The notes: generated by a model not told the origin, from the sequence alone. A stretch of DNA of 64,000 bases from Kutzneria chonburiensis (GCF_028622115.1 NZ_CP097263.1:1364001-1428000); one strand, 5' to 3'. Shown: positions 26,395-35,491, numbered from the stretch's first letter. Numbers and translations are program-made.

Positions 26395-26627
26395 CGCTTG
26401 CCCCGCACCTTGCGTACGGCCAGCAGCACCATCAACGGCACCACCGCCGAGCCCACCGCGACCTGCGACAGCGCCACGTCCGGGGCCTGAAGCAGCACGA
26501 ACAGCAGCGTCAGCAGGATCCCGTAGACCGACAGCGTGACGGCCTGGCGTGACGGCTCGCGGGTCAGCACCACGGTCGTGCCACCGGCCGCGACCAGCAG
26601 GAAGGCCACCACCAGTAGCGGCGTCAC
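26391..26627 (-). CDS. DUF4040/MbhD-like subunit (MrpA C-terminal part)
   Basis: 78 residues, three hydrophobic segments, containing QAVTLSVYGILLTLLFVLLQAPDVA, the conserved part of the MbhD/MrpA C-terminal domain. In Na+/H+ antiporters this piece is fused to the large MrpA subunit; here it stands alone, as in Mbh-type modules. GTG at 26627 overlaps the mnhG stop. Confidence 0.82.
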   Translation of the reverse strand: MTPLLVVAFLLVAAGGTTVVLTREPSRQAVTLSVYGILLTLLFVLLQAPDVALSQVAVGSAVVPLMVLLAVRKVRGKR

Positions 26628-26905
26628 GACTGCACGATCCCGTCCTGCTGGGCCGCCGTCCGACCGATCGCCGCGGTGAGCACGGGTCCGGTGACCCCGA
26701 GGATCACCACGGTCAGCATGACAACAGCTGTTGTCAAACCCCAGCCATTGGCCACCGACACGGACAGGCCGATCAACGGGCCGCCGACCGACGTGACCGG
26801 CGTCAGCCAGTGCAGGCGGCGGTAGAAGTCCCGCACCAGCACCGCGCCGATGGACGAGGCCACGACGACCAGGCAGCCGGCGGCCAGCAGCACCCACGCG
26901 ATCAC
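26624..26905 (-). CDS. mnhG: Mrp-type antiporter subunit G
   Basis: 93 residues with three membrane segments and the MnhG signature RDFYRRLHWLTPVTSVGGPL near residue 25. GTG at 26905 overlaps the mnhF stop. It contains the 16-base palindrome at 26720-26735. Confidence 0.88.
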   Translation of the reverse strand: MIAWVLLAAGCLVVVASSIGAVLVRDFYRRLHWLTPVTSVGGPLIGLSVSVANGWGLTTAVVMLTVVILGVTGPVLTAAIGRTAAQQDGIVQS

Positions 26906-27156
26906 GGCTTCGGCCCCAGCAGCCGGGTGTACACGAGCGTGCCGGCGAAACCCAGCAGCACCAACACGAGCGGCACGATGAGGTAGCTCGACTGGCCGTC
27001 GCCCTGGATCATCACCAGCAGCGTCAGCGTGCCGACCGAGGATGCCAGCGCCAGACCGACGAGCCGGTCCACCGGGCCGCCCCGGGCCACCAGCACCAAC
27101 GCCGGGACCATGCCGCCGAGCAGCAAGGCCAACGTGGCGATCTCCCAGCCGCTCAT
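26902..27156 (-). CDS. mnhF: Mrp-type antiporter subunit F
   Basis: 84 residues, three membrane segments, with GGPVDRLVGLALASSVGTLTLL matching MnhF/MrpF. ATGA overlap with mnhE. Confidence 0.86.
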   Translation of the reverse strand: MSGWEIATLALLLGGMVPALVLVARGGPVDRLVGLALASSVGTLTLLVMIQGDGQSSYLIVPLVLVLLGFAGTLVYTRLLGPKP

Positions 27157-27521
27157 TCGTCCCCCAGGGCGTGCACCAGCAGCGCGTCATCCTTGTCGTC
27201 CAGCACGACCGTGCCCGGCGAGGCCGACACCACGACCATCTTCACGCCCTTGCGCAGCGTGGACACGGGAATCCGCCGCAGCCCGGCCCGGCGCGAGAAC
27301 AGGGCGGCGGAGCCGCGGGCGATGTCCACCGGCAGCCGCCAGGCGCTGGAGAGCCGCCAGCGGCCGTCGTAGACCTGGCGCACGAGTGTCGCGATGATCG
27401 CGCACGGCACCGCCAAGACCGCCGCGACCAGCAGATCCTGCCAGTTCACCGTGCTCAGCGTGGTCAGCCAGACGCCGACCAGCACGGCCCACCACACGAC
27501 CGACTCGACCGCTCGTGACAT
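27153..27521 (-). CDS. mnhE: Mrp-type antiporter subunit E, first gene of the operon
   Basis: 122 residues with two membrane segments and a soluble tail ending in LVHALGDE, the MnhE pattern. The start at ATG 27521 is chosen because the SigB-type -10 box ends exactly nine bases upstream. The order E-F-G-(A C-terminus)-B-C-D with four-base overlaps throughout matches the Mbh-type arrangement, and no NuoL-like MrpA is present. Confidence 0.86.
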   Translation of the reverse strand: MSRAVESVVWWAVLVGVWLTTLSTVNWQDLLVAAVLAVPCAIIATLVRQVYDGRWRLSSAWRLPVDIARGSAALFSRRAGLRRIPVSTLRKGVKMVVVSASPGTVVLDDKDDALLVHALGDE

Positions 27522-27530
27522 GCCCGCCGG

Positions 27531-27556
27531 ATGCCCGGCGGCCGACCGCCCGAAAC
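27531..27556 (-). promoter_or_regulatory. SigB/SigF-type promoter of the Mrp operon, leaderless
   Basis: Reverse strand: GTTT (27556-27553), 16 bases, GGGCAT (27536-27531), 9 bases, ATG at 27521. Its -35 box is two bases away from that of the divergent SRPBCC promoter. Confidence 0.6.
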
Positions 27557-27558
27557 CC

Positions 27559-27583
27559 GGTTGGGTGGCGGCGGCGCGGGTAT
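27559..27583 (+). promoter_or_regulatory. SigB/SigF-type promoter of the SRPBCC gene, leaderless
   Basis: GGTT (27559-27562), 15 bases, GGGTAT (27578-27583), 10 bases, ATG at 27594. Confidence 0.65.
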
Positions 27584-27593
27584 TCAGCACGCC

Positions 27594-28157
27594 ATGACCA
27601 CGATCGAGAAGTCCATCGACGTCCACGTCCCGGTGCGCACCGCGTACAACCAGTGGACCCAGTTCGAGTCCTTCCCCGAGTTCATGGAGGGTGTCGAACG
27701 GGTGATCCAGGTGGACGACACGCTCACCCGCTGGGAGACCAAGATCGGCGGCGTCTTCCGCGAGTTCGACGCCCAGATCGTCGCCCAGCACCCGGACGAG
27801 CTGGTCGCGTGGAACACCGTTGGCGGGCCGCCGCACGGCGGGGTCGTCACGTTCCAGGCGATCGACCAGGCCACCACCCGGGTGGCGCTGGCCATGCAGT
27901 ACGAGCCGGACACGCTGGCCGAGAAGGCCGGCACCGCGCTGGGCATCGTGGACAACCGGATCAGCGGGGATCTCAAGCGGTTCAAGGAGTTCATCGAGAA
28001 GCGGGGCCACGAGACCGGTGGGTGGCGCGGCGAGGTGAGCATGGAGCCGCAGACCCACGCCACGCAGGAGCCGCTACCCAACCAGCCGCCGGAGACCGAT
28101 CCTGTGCTGGGGGATATGCCTGGCGTGGCTCCCGAGGACTACCGGGGGCCGGCCTGA
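27594..28157 (+). CDS. SRPBCC (START-like) family protein
   Basis: 187 residues. The first 145 match the cyclase/dehydrase-type SRPBCC domain: IEKSIDVHVPVRTAYNQWTQFESFPEFM at the start, DELVAWNTVGGPPHGGVVTF in the middle and a long C-terminal helix. The tail is proline-rich and disordered. It should bind a hydrophobic ligand; relatives are common in stress loci. It is divergent from the Mrp operon and its 3' end overlaps DUF6328. Confidence 0.85.
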   Translation: MTTIEKSIDVHVPVRTAYNQWTQFESFPEFMEGVERVIQVDDTLTRWETKIGGVFREFDAQIVAQHPDELVAWNTVGGPPHGGVVTFQAIDQATTRVALAMQYEPDTLAEKAGTALGIVDNRISGDLKRFKEFIEKRGHETGGWRGEVSMEPQTHATQEPLPNQPPETDPVLGDMPGVAPEDYRGPA

Positions 28158-28606
28158 GCGTCGAACGTCCGGGGCCAGACGAACCACAGCAGCCCGAACA
28201 GCAGCCCGATGACTCCGCCCAGCACGCCGCCGACAATGCCGCCGAACACCACGTAGCCGATCAGCAGCACGGTGCCGGCCATGGCCGCGGCCAGCAGCAC
28301 CAGCCCGATGATGACGAACCGGCTGGCCCGGTCCACGATCGCCTCGCGCGCGCCGCGCCGGAACAGCACCCGGTGCCAGGCCGCCGGGGCGATCAGGAAG
28401 CCGGCCGAGGCCGCCGTCAGCATCACCACGACCACGTGCGTGACATGCACGAACTCGCCGGCCTGGCGGTAGCTCTCGGTGAACACCACCGACAGCAGGA
28501 ACCCGAACAGGACCTGCACGCCGTTCTGGGCGACGCGCAGCTCCTGGAGCAGCTCGCCGACGTTGCGGGCCAGCCGCTGGTGCTCGTCCTGTTCGGGACT
28601 GCTCAT
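28139..28606 (-). CDS. DUF6328 membrane protein
   Basis: 155 residues with a conserved-looking N-terminus ([23 protein letters not shown]) and four hydrophobic segments. The function is unknown. The ATG at 28606 overlaps the ctaD stop (ATGA), so it is the third gene of the pyruvate oxidase-ctaD operon. Confidence 0.8.
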   Translation of the reverse strand: MSSPEQDEHQRLARNVGELLQELRVAQNGVQVLFGFLLSVVFTESYRQAGEFVHVTHVVVVMLTAASAGFLIAPAAWHRVLFRRGAREAIVDRASRFVIIGLVLLAAAMAGTVLLIGYVVFGGIVGGVLGGVIGLLFGLLWFVWPRTFDAQAGPR

Positions 28607-30264
28607 GCCACCGAATCTTTGACGTGCGGATAGTGCAGGTCAAATGCGGGCCGCTCGGAGCGGATCCGGGGCAGCGAGTGGAAGTTGTGCCGCGGCGGCG
28701 GGCACGACGTCGCCCATTCGAGTGAGTTGCCGAAGCCCCAGGGGTCGTCGACGTGCACGATCTCGCCGTACCGGTAGCTGCGCATGACGTTCCACAGGAA
28801 CGGCAGCATGGACAGGCCGAGGATGTACGCGCCGACCGTGGAGATCGAGTTCAGCACGGTGAAGCCGTCGGTGCCGAGGTAGTCGGCGTAGCGGCGGGGC
28901 ATGCCCTCGGCACCGAGCCAGTGCTGGACCAGGAACGTGGTGTGGAAGCCGATGAACGTGGTCCAGAAGTGCAGCTTGCCCAGCCGCTCGTCCAGCATCC
29001 GGCCGGTGATCTTGGGGAACCAGAAGTACACGCCGGCGAAGGTGGAGAACACGATGGTGCCGAACAGCACGTAGTGCAGGTGGGCGATGACGAAGTAGCT
29101 GTCGGTGACGTGGAAGTCCAGCGGCGGCGAGGCCAGCAGCACGCCGGACAGGCCGCCGAACAGGAACGTCAGCATGAACCCGATGGCGAACAGCATCGGC
29201 GTCTCGAAGGTCAGCTGCCCCTTCCACATGGTGCCGATCCAGTTGAAGAACTTGATGCCGGTCGGCACCGCGATCAGGAAGCTGGTCAGCGAGAAGAACG
29301 GCAGCAGCACCGCGCCGGTGGCGAACATGTGGTGGGCCCACACCGTCATGGACAGCCCGGCGATGGCGATGGTGGCGTACACCAGCCCGCGGTAGCCGAA
29401 GCACGGTTTTCGGCTGAACACCGGGAAGATCTCGGTGACGATGCCGAAGTAGGGCAGCGCCACGATGTAGACCTCGGGATGGCCGAAGAACCAGAACAGG
29501 TGCTGCCACAGGATGGCCCCGCCGTTGGCCGGGTCGTACACGTGCGCGCCGAGTATTCGGTCGGCCAGCAGGCCGAACAGGGCGGCGGTCAGGATCGGGA
29601 ACGCGGCCAGCACCAGGAACGAGGTGAACAGGATGTTCCAGGTGAAGATGGGCATCCGGAACATGGTCATGCCCGGGGCCCGCAGGCAGACGACCGTGGT
29701 GATCATGTTGACCGCGCCGAGGATCGTGCTCAGGCCGGACACGATCAGACCGGCGGCCCAGAGATTGCCGCCGACGCCGGGGGAGTAGGTCATCTGGTTG
29801 AGCGGGGCGTAGGCGAACCACCCGAAATCGGCCGCCCCGCCGGGCGTGGCGAACCCCGACAGCACGATCAGCCCGCCGAACAGGTACAGCCAGTACGACA
29901 GGGCGTTGAGTCGCGGGAACGCGACGTCCGGCGCACCGATTTGCAGTGGCAGCACCAGATTGGCGAAGGCGAAGACGTTCGGCGTGGCGTAGAGCAGCAG
30001 CATGATGGTGCCGTGCATGGTGAACAGCTGGTTGTACTGCTCCTGGCTCAGGAACTGCAGTCCCGGCTGGGCCAGCTCGGTGCGCATCAGCAGCGCCAGC
30101 GCGCCACCGACCAGGAAGAACCCGAACGTGGTGACGAGGTACATCACCCCGATCCGCTTGTGATCGGTGGTGAACAGCGTCTCTTCGAGCGCGCTGCCCT
30201 TGGGCTGCCGCCGGACGTGCACCGGCGGCAGCTCCGGGGCAGCGGGCGGGCGGGTGGTCGTCAA
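28603..30264 (-). CDS. ctaD: cytochrome c oxidase subunit I (aa3 type)
   Basis: 553 residues with 12 membrane segments. The heme ligands and CuB site are visible: [14 protein letters not shown] near residue 82, [15 protein letters not shown] near 255, the WAHHMFATG pair near 310, and HLHYVLFGT near 390. It reduces oxygen to water and pumps protons. The start appears to be TTG at 30264, overlapping the stop of the upstream gene (TTGA). ctaC and ctaE are not nearby, so this is probably an extra subunit I used under stress. Confidence 0.92.
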   Translation of the reverse strand: MTTTRPPAAPELPPVHVRRQPKGSALEETLFTTDHKRIGVMYLVTTFGFFLVGGALALLMRTELAQPGLQFLSQEQYNQLFTMHGTIMLLLYATPNVFAFANLVLPLQIGAPDVAFPRLNALSYWLYLFGGLIVLSGFATPGGAADFGWFAYAPLNQMTYSPGVGGNLWAAGLIVSGLSTILGAVNMITTVVCLRAPGMTMFRMPIFTWNILFTSFLVLAAFPILTAALFGLLADRILGAHVYDPANGGAILWQHLFWFFGHPEVYIVALPYFGIVTEIFPVFSRKPCFGYRGLVYATIAIAGLSMTVWAHHMFATGAVLLPFFSLTSFLIAVPTGIKFFNWIGTMWKGQLTFETPMLFAIGFMLTFLFGGLSGVLLASPPLDFHVTDSYFVIAHLHYVLFGTIVFSTFAGVYFWFPKITGRMLDERLGKLHFWTTFIGFHTTFLVQHWLGAEGMPRRYADYLGTDGFTVLNSISTVGAYILGLSMLPFLWNVMRSYRYGEIVHVDDPWGFGNSLEWATSCPPPRHNFHSLPRIRSERPAFDLHYPHVKDSVA

Positions 30265-32054
30265 CGCCGGCTGCCGGGCACGAATTCCTGCAACTTGGTC
30301 TTGATGCCCTCGGTGACCAGCGCGAACGCGTCCGGGTCACCCTTGAGCACGGACTCCGCCGCGGCCTTGACCTGCTCGAAGGTGGCGTGCGGCGGGATCG
30401 GCGGCACGTTGGGGTCGCAGTGCACGTCCAGCAGCACCGGCCGGTCGGCCGACAGCGCCTCGTCCCAGGCCGCGCCGAGCCGGTCCGGGTCGGTGACCGA
30501 GATGCCGCCGAGGCCGAAGGAACGGGCCACGCCGGCGTAGTCGATGTCCGGCAGCACCTGGGACTCCTCGAACTTGGGCGCGCCGCCCATCGCCCGCAGC
30601 TCCCACGTGACCTGGTTGAGGTCGTTGTTGTGCAGCACGCACACCACCAGCCGCGGATCCGACCAGCGGTCCTGATAGCGGGCGATGGTGATCAGCTCGG
30701 CCAGTCCGTTCATCTGCATCGCGCCGTCGCCGACGAGCGCGATGGCCGGCCGGTCCGGGTGCGCGAACTTGGCCCCGATGGCGTACGGCACACCGGGCCC
30801 CATGGTCGCCAGGGTGCCGGACAGCGAGCCGCGCATGTTGCCGCGCATCCGCAGCGTGCGGGCGTACCAGTTGGCGGCCGAGCCGGAGTCCGAGGTGACG
30901 ATGGCGTTGTCCGGGATACGCGACGACAGCTCCCAGGTGATGCGCATCGGGTTGATCGGGTCGGCCGACACCATGGACTCGCGTTCCATCGTCTCCCACC
31001 AGCGGGACACGTTGGACTCCACGGTTTCCCGCCACTTGCGGTCGTCCTTGCGCCGCACCTTGGGCAGCAGCGCGGCCAGCGTGGCCTTGGCGTCGCCGAC
31101 CAGGTTGACCTCGGTCGGGTAGCGCATGCCGATGAACTTGCCGTCGATGTCGATCTGGATCGCCCGCGCCTTGCCGTACTCCGGCAGGAACTGGGAGTAC
31201 GGGAAGTTGGAGCCGATGATCAGCAGCGTGTCGCAGCCGGTCATCAGCTCGTAGCTCGGGCGGGTGCCCAGCAGACCGATCGAACCGGTCACATAGGACA
31301 GATCGTCCGGCAGCACGTCCTTGCCCAGCAGCGCTTTGGCCACACCGGCGCCGGTCAGCTCGGCCAGCTGGCGGACCTCGTCGACCGCGCCGCGCGCGCC
31401 CTGCCCGACCAGGATGGCCACCTTGCCGCCGGCGTTGATCACGTCGGCGGCCCGCTCGATCTCGGCGGCGTCCGGCACGGTGACGGTGTGCGGGTGGCTC
31501 GGCGGGCTGGACGGCGACTGCTTGAACACGTGCCCCGGCGGCGAGTACGGCAGCTCCTGAAGATCACTCGGAATGATCAGCGCCGTCGGTGCCCGCTCCG
31601 CCTCGGCCGTGCGAATGGCCCGGTCCAGCGCGTTCGGCAGCTGCTCGGGCACATTGACCTCGACCAGGTATGCGCTGGCCACATCCTTGAACAGCGACTG
31701 GAGGTCGACCTCCTGCTGATAGCTGGCCCCCATGGCGCTGCGCGCGGTCTGCCCGACGATCGCCACCACCGGCACGTGGTCCAGTTTGGCGTCGTACAGG
31801 CCGTTGAGCAGGTGAATCGCCCCCGGCCCCGAGGTGGCCATGCACACGCCGACCTTGCCGCTGAACTTGGCGTAGCCGACGGCCTGAAAGGCCGCCATCT
31901 CCTCGTGCCGGGCCTGGATGAAGCGGGGGGTGTCGTCGGCTTTGCCGAAGGCGGCGACGATGCCGTTGATGCCGTCCCCCGGATAGGCGAAGACCTGGTC
32001 CACCTGCCAGTCGCGCAGCCGTCCCAGCAGGTAGTCGCCGACGGTCTCGGCCAT
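30261..32054 (-). CDS. thiamine-pyrophosphate enzyme, pyruvate oxidase/acetolactate synthase-like
   Basis: 597 residues with three domains: an N-terminal PYR domain with the catalytic glutamate in [14 protein letters not shown] near 53, a central domain, and a C-terminal PP domain with [19 protein letters not shown] and the NN of [11 protein letters not shown] (ThDP binding). It resembles PoxB-type enzymes that decarboxylate pyruvate; oxidase and synthase activities cannot be separated from sequence alone. ATG at 32054 with AAGGAGG. First gene of an operon with ctaD and DUF6328. Confidence 0.86.
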   Translation of the reverse strand: MAETVGDYLLGRLRDWQVDQVFAYPGDGINGIVAAFGKADDTPRFIQARHEEMAAFQAVGYAKFSGKVGVCMATSGPGAIHLLNGLYDAKLDHVPVVAIVGQTARSAMGASYQQEVDLQSLFKDVASAYLVEVNVPEQLPNALDRAIRTAEAERAPTALIIPSDLQELPYSPPGHVFKQSPSSPPSHPHTVTVPDAAEIERAADVINAGGKVAILVGQGARGAVDEVRQLAELTGAGVAKALLGKDVLPDDLSYVTGSIGLLGTRPSYELMTGCDTLLIIGSNFPYSQFLPEYGKARAIQIDIDGKFIGMRYPTEVNLVGDAKATLAALLPKVRRKDDRKWRETVESNVSRWWETMERESMVSADPINPMRITWELSSRIPDNAIVTSDSGSAANWYARTLRMRGNMRGSLSGTLATMGPGVPYAIGAKFAHPDRPAIALVGDGAMQMNGLAELITIARYQDRWSDPRLVVCVLHNNDLNQVTWELRAMGGAPKFEESQVLPDIDYAGVARSFGLGGISVTDPDRLGAAWDEALSADRPVLLDVHCDPNVPPIPPHATFEQVKAAAESVLKGDPDAFALVTEGIKTKLQEFVPGSRR

Positions 32055-32093
32055 GATTCCTCCTTGCGTGACGTGACGGTGTTCGCCGCACGG

Positions 32094-32118
32094 ATACCCG
32101 GCGCGGCGGCGTCGAATC
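32094..32118 (-). promoter_or_regulatory. SigB/SigF-type promoter of the pyruvate oxidase-ctaD operon
   Basis: Reverse strand: GATT (32118-32115), 15 bases, GGGTAT (32099-32094), then a leader of about 39 bases with AAGGAGG before the ATG at 32054. Confidence 0.6.
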
Positions 32119-32130
32119 AGCCGGCCTCGC

Positions 32131-32155
32131 GGTTTCACTCCCGGTGACCGGGGAA
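32131..32155 (+). promoter_or_regulatory. SigB/SigF-type promoter of the YihY operon, leaderless
   Basis: GGTT (32131-32134), 15 bases, GGGGAA (32150-32155), 9 bases, ATG at 32165. Divergent from the pyruvate oxidase promoter, with 12 bases between the -35 boxes. Confidence 0.5.
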
Positions 32156-32164
32156 GCCCGGACC

Positions 32165-33082
32165 ATGGCGACAGCAGCGCACGCGCCCGGGACCCCGATC
32201 GACCTGCCGGCCGGCACGTGGTGGGCGGCGCTGAAACGCACGGTGGTCGCCGTGCAGGACAACCACCTGATGGACTGGGCGGCGTCGCTGACCTACTACG
32301 CCGTGCTGTCGGTGTTTCCCGGACTGATCGTCGTCACGGGCGCGGTCGGGCTGCTCGGGCCGGAGGCGACCAAAATGCTGACCGACAGCATCAACTCGGT
32401 GCCGCTCGGCCAGGGCCGGGACCTGATCGTCGGGGCCATCGAGAACGCGCACACCGGGGCCGGTCTGCTGGCGGTTCTCGGTGTGCTGGGCGCGTTATGG
32501 GCGGCCAGCGGCTACATCGGCGGTTTCATGCGAGCCAACAACGCTGTCTACGGCGTCGAAGAGGGCCGTCCACTGTGGAAGACGGTGCCGCTGCAACTCG
32601 GGCTGACCGTGGCGCTGATGCTGATGGTGGCCGTGTCGGGGCTGGGGCTGGCGGTGTCCGGACCGGTCGCCGACCAGGTCGGGCAGTGGATCGGCATCGG
32701 GTCGACCGGGCTGCTGATCTGGGGCATCGCCAAGTGGCCGGTGATCGTCATCCTGGTCAGCCTGGCCATCTGCCTGCTGTACTGGGCCGCGCCCAACGTC
32801 CGCCAGCCCAAGCCGCGTTTCCTGTGGCTGACCGCGGGCAGCGTGCTGGCGGTCCTGTTGTGGCTGATCGCTTCGGTGGGTTTCGGTCTCTACGTGGCGA
32901 ACTTCGGTTCGTACAACAAGACCTACGGCTCGCTGGCCGGCGTGATCGTGTTCCTGGTGTGGCTGTGGATCAGCAATCTGGCGGTGCTGCTCGGCGCCGC
33001 CTTCGACGCGGAACTGGTGCGTGGCCGGCAGTTGGTCGCCGGCCGGGAACCGGAGATCGAGCCGAGGGAGGAAGCCGAATGA
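32165..33082 (+). CDS. YihY/virulence factor BrkB family membrane protein
   Basis: 305 residues with six membrane segments and YihY features: DWAASLTYYAVLSVFPGLIVV near residue 38, and GSYNKTYGSLAGVIVFLVWLWISNLAVLLGA near 250. The transported substrate is unknown. An earlier in-frame GTG at 32144 exists, but the -10 spacing supports the ATG at 32165. The stop overlaps the DUF47 start (ATGA). Confidence 0.86.
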   Translation: MATAAHAPGTPIDLPAGTWWAALKRTVVAVQDNHLMDWAASLTYYAVLSVFPGLIVVTGAVGLLGPEATKMLTDSINSVPLGQGRDLIVGAIENAHTGAGLLAVLGVLGALWAASGYIGGFMRANNAVYGVEEGRPLWKTVPLQLGLTVALMLMVAVSGLGLAVSGPVADQVGQWIGIGSTGLLIWGIAKWPVIVILVSLAICLLYWAAPNVRQPKPRFLWLTAGSVLAVLLWLIASVGFGLYVANFGSYNKTYGSLAGVIVFLVWLWISNLAVLLGAAFDAELVRGRQLVAGREPEIEPREEAE

Positions 33083-33699
33083 GGCTGCGGGCCGCGCCAC
33101 GGGACACCCGCTTCTACGATCTGCTCACCGCCGCCGCCGAGAACATCGCGGCGGCCATGACCTTGCTGGACGGGTTCGTACAGGCCGACGGGGCCGACCG
33201 TGAGCCGCTGGCGCGGGAGATGCGCCGGCTGGAACACGTCGGCGACGACCATACGCACGCCCTCATCGAGCTGATCGACGTCACCTTCGTGACGCCGTTC
33301 GACCGTGAGGACATCTATCGCTTGGCGGTGCGGTTGGACGACGTGGTCGACGCCGTGGACGAGGTCGTCGACCTGGCTGTGCTGTATTCGTGCACGCAGT
33401 TCCCGCCGGGCGTGGCCGAGCAGGTGGAGCTGCTCAAGAAGGCGGCCGAGCTGACCGCGGAGGCGATGCCGAAACTTCGCACGCCCAAGGACCTCGTGCC
33501 GTACTGGCAGCAGATCAGCGAGGTGGAGAACGCCGCCGACCAGGTCCACCGGCGGCTGCTCAGCCTGCTGTTCAGCGGCGAGTACGAGCCGCTGACGGTG
33601 ATGAAGCTCAAGGACATCGTCGACGGCCTCGAGGAAGCGGCCGACGCCTTCGAACACGCGGCGGATGTCATGCACACCATCGCCGTCAAGGAGAGCTGA
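33079..33699 (+). CDS. DUF47/PhoU-like protein
   Basis: 206 residues, all helical, with the PhoU_div (DUF47) pattern: RLEHVGDDHTHALIELID near residue 50, FDREDIYRLAVRLDDVVDAVDEVVDLA near 75 and a similar repeat in the second half. It normally partners PiT transporters as an accessory or regulator, which fits the neighbouring gene three bases downstream. Confidence 0.88.
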   Translation: MRLRAAPRDTRFYDLLTAAAENIAAAMTLLDGFVQADGADREPLAREMRRLEHVGDDHTHALIELIDVTFVTPFDREDIYRLAVRLDDVVDAVDEVVDLAVLYSCTQFPPGVAEQVELLKKAAELTAEAMPKLRTPKDLVPYWQQISEVENAADQVHRRLLSLLFSGEYEPLTVMKLKDIVDGLEEAADAFEHAADVMHTIAVKES

Positions 33700-33702
33700 G
33701 GG

Positions 33703-34692
33703 GTGCTCGGGCTCTGGGTTGTGGTGGCCCTGGCGCTGGTCTTCAACTACACCAACGGTTTCCACGACGCCGCCAACGCCGTGGCCACGGCCGTGTCGAC
33801 GCGGGCGATGCCACTGCGATGGGCGCTGGCCATGGGTGCGGCGATGAATCTCGTTGGCGCGCTGTTGTCGACCGGTGTTGCGGTCACCGTCGCGGATGGT
33901 GTTATCGCGCCGCCACAAGGCTCGGACGGGCTGGCCGTGGTGCTGGCGGCGGTGGTCGGTGCGATCGTGTGGAACGTCGCGACCTGGTATTTCGGGCTGC
34001 CGTCCTCGTCTTCCCATGCGTTGATCGGGGGACTCGTCGGTGCCGCGCTGGCCGCCGCGAGTGAGGTGCACTGGGGTGGCGTGATCAACAAGGTGCTCGT
34101 GCCGATGATCATCTCGCCGTTGGTCGGGTTGGTGCTTGGGTATCTGGTGATGACCGGGATGCTGTGGTTGTTCCGGCGGGGCAACGCTCATCGGGTTCGG
34201 CGGGGGTTTCGGCACGCGCAGATCGTGTCCGCGGCCGCGTTGGCGTTGGGGCACGGGTTGCAGGACGCGCAGAAGTCGATGGGGGTCATCGTGCTGGCGC
34301 TGGCCGTGACGGGTGTGGGGCATGGTGGTGGAGTTCCGTTGTGGGTGGTGCTCTCGTGCGCGGCGGCGATGGCTGCCGGTAGTTATTCCGGTGGGCTGCG
34401 AGTGATGCGGACCTTGGGGCGGCGAGTGTTTCCGATGACGCCGCCGCACGGGTTCGCCGCGGAGCTGTCCGGGGCGGCGGTGCTGTACGTCACCGCTTTC
34501 GCTTGGGCGGCACCGATCTCTACTACGCACGTGATCACCACGGCGATCATGGGGGTTGGGGCTACGCGGCGGCCGAAGGCGGTGCGGTGGGGGATCGCCG
34601 GGGACATCGTGACCGGGTGGGTGCTGACGTTGCCGGCTGCTGGACTGGTGGCGGCGGCGGTGTACTGGCCGGCGAGCCTGGCGCTCGGGTGA
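33703..34692 (+). CDS. inorganic phosphate transporter, PiT family
   Basis: 329 residues, about ten membrane segments, with the two PiT signature repeats: FNYTNGFHDAANAVATAVSTRAM near residue 13 and AHALGHGLQDAQKSMGVI-like sequence near 183. It takes up phosphate with a cation. GTG at 33703. The second half is unusually rich in G and T on the coding strand (codons such as GGG, TTG, GTG), like other sequence left of the HNH units. Confidence 0.9.
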   Translation: MLGLWVVVALALVFNYTNGFHDAANAVATAVSTRAMPLRWALAMGAAMNLVGALLSTGVAVTVADGVIAPPQGSDGLAVVLAAVVGAIVWNVATWYFGLPSSSSHALIGGLVGAALAAASEVHWGGVINKVLVPMIISPLVGLVLGYLVMTGMLWLFRRGNAHRVRRGFRHAQIVSAAALALGHGLQDAQKSMGVIVLALAVTGVGHGGGVPLWVVLSCAAAMAAGSYSGGLRVMRTLGRRVFPMTPPHGFAAELSGAAVLYVTAFAWAAPISTTHVITTAIMGVGATRRPKAVRWGIAGDIVTGWVLTLPAAGLVAAAVYWPASLALG

Positions 34693-34728
34693 CTCGCGTC
34701 GGGTGACTCGGGTTGGGTGATTCGGGTT
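34687..34728 (+). repeat. three tandem copies of a 14-base repeat
   Basis: Units 34687-34700, 34701-34714 and 34715-34728, each close to GGGTGACTCGGGTT. The first copy includes the stop codon of the phosphate transporter gene and the last supplies the -35 box of the next promoter. Confidence 0.75.
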
Positions 34729-34744
34729 GGGCGTGGCGGGGTAT
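34719..34744 (+). promoter_or_regulatory. SigB/SigF-type promoter of the 157-residue membrane protein
   Basis: GATT (34719-34722), 16 bases, GGGTAT (34739-34744), then about 30 bases with GGAGAGG before the GTG at 34776. Confidence 0.55.
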
Positions 34745-34775
34745 TCCGGGAGTAATCAGAGGAGAGGTGGTTCTC

Positions 34776-35249
34776 GTGGACACCGGAACGGTGTACTACC
34801 TGGTCGCCGGCATCATCGCCATCGTGGTCGTCGGCCGGCTGTTGGCGTTCAGCGGCAAGCGCTACCTGGCCGGCGCGAACGTCGCGCCGCGTGAGCGGGA
34901 GTCGGCCGGCTCGGTTGCGATGCTCGTGTCGATGCTGTTCCACCTGGTGACGCTGGGTCTGCTCGCGCTGCTCGCGGCGATTCCGTTCGGCGGGGATCGG
35001 ACCCAGGTGTTCCTGGTGCGGATCGGGCTGCTGCTGATTTTGGTGGCGGTGGCATATGCGATCGCGCTGCGGATGCTGACTCGGCGTAAGCAGGAGGAGG
35101 TAGTGTCGGGGTTCGATGCTCAGGTGCGGGAGCTCAGGCATGAGCGGGAGCATGCTAACGAGTATGAAGTGACGAATGATCCGTCGGCGGGGATGGCGCC
35201 GCAGGCTCGGCGGGAGCCTACGTTGGGGGAGCCTCGGCCTCGGAGTTGA
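34776..35249 (+). CDS. membrane protein of unknown function, 157 residues
   Basis: Three hydrophobic segments: about residues 5-22, 48-68 and 76-98. A charged C-terminal tail of about 55 residues follows. No family recognised with confidence. GTG at 34776 has GGAGAGG at a good distance; GTG at 34767 is an alternative. Confidence 0.7.
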   Translation: MDTGTVYYLVAGIIAIVVVGRLLAFSGKRYLAGANVAPRERESAGSVAMLVSMLFHLVTLGLLALLAAIPFGGDRTQVFLVRIGLLLILVAVAYAIALRMLTRRKQEEVVSGFDAQVRELRHEREHANEYEVTNDPSAGMAPQARREPTLGEPRPRS

Positions 35250-35374
35250 TGCGTGGTGGGGGTTGTTTTGGGGGTGGGTTTGTGGGTTGGGTTTGGTGGC
35301 CCGCCCACCCGCCCTTTGTGGGGGTTGGGTTTGGTGCGCGTGCCGTGTAGTTTTCCGGGGGTTCTTCGGTTTAT
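35250..35374 (+). other. G/T-rich non-coding flank left of HNH unit 2
   Basis: No gene. Bases 35281-35340 contain 27 G, 18 T, 14 C and one A by my count. The sequence is a close copy of the flank left of unit 1, with a few differences and a shorter (CCCG)n tract. Confidence 0.7.
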
Positions 35375-35491
35375 GGGTCGATTTGGTGTGGAGCCTCTGC
35401 GCGATGGCCCAAGGGCTAAAAGCGGGCAGGACGAGCCTGCCCTTGGCCTGTCAATTGTACGCCATCGCGCCCCTCCACACAAAATCGACCC
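35375..35491 (+). repeat. hairpin repeat, left copy of unit 2
   Basis: Same as the left hairpin of unit 1, with outer arms GGGTCGATTT (35375-35384) and AAATCGACCC (35482-35491). Confidence 0.85.
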
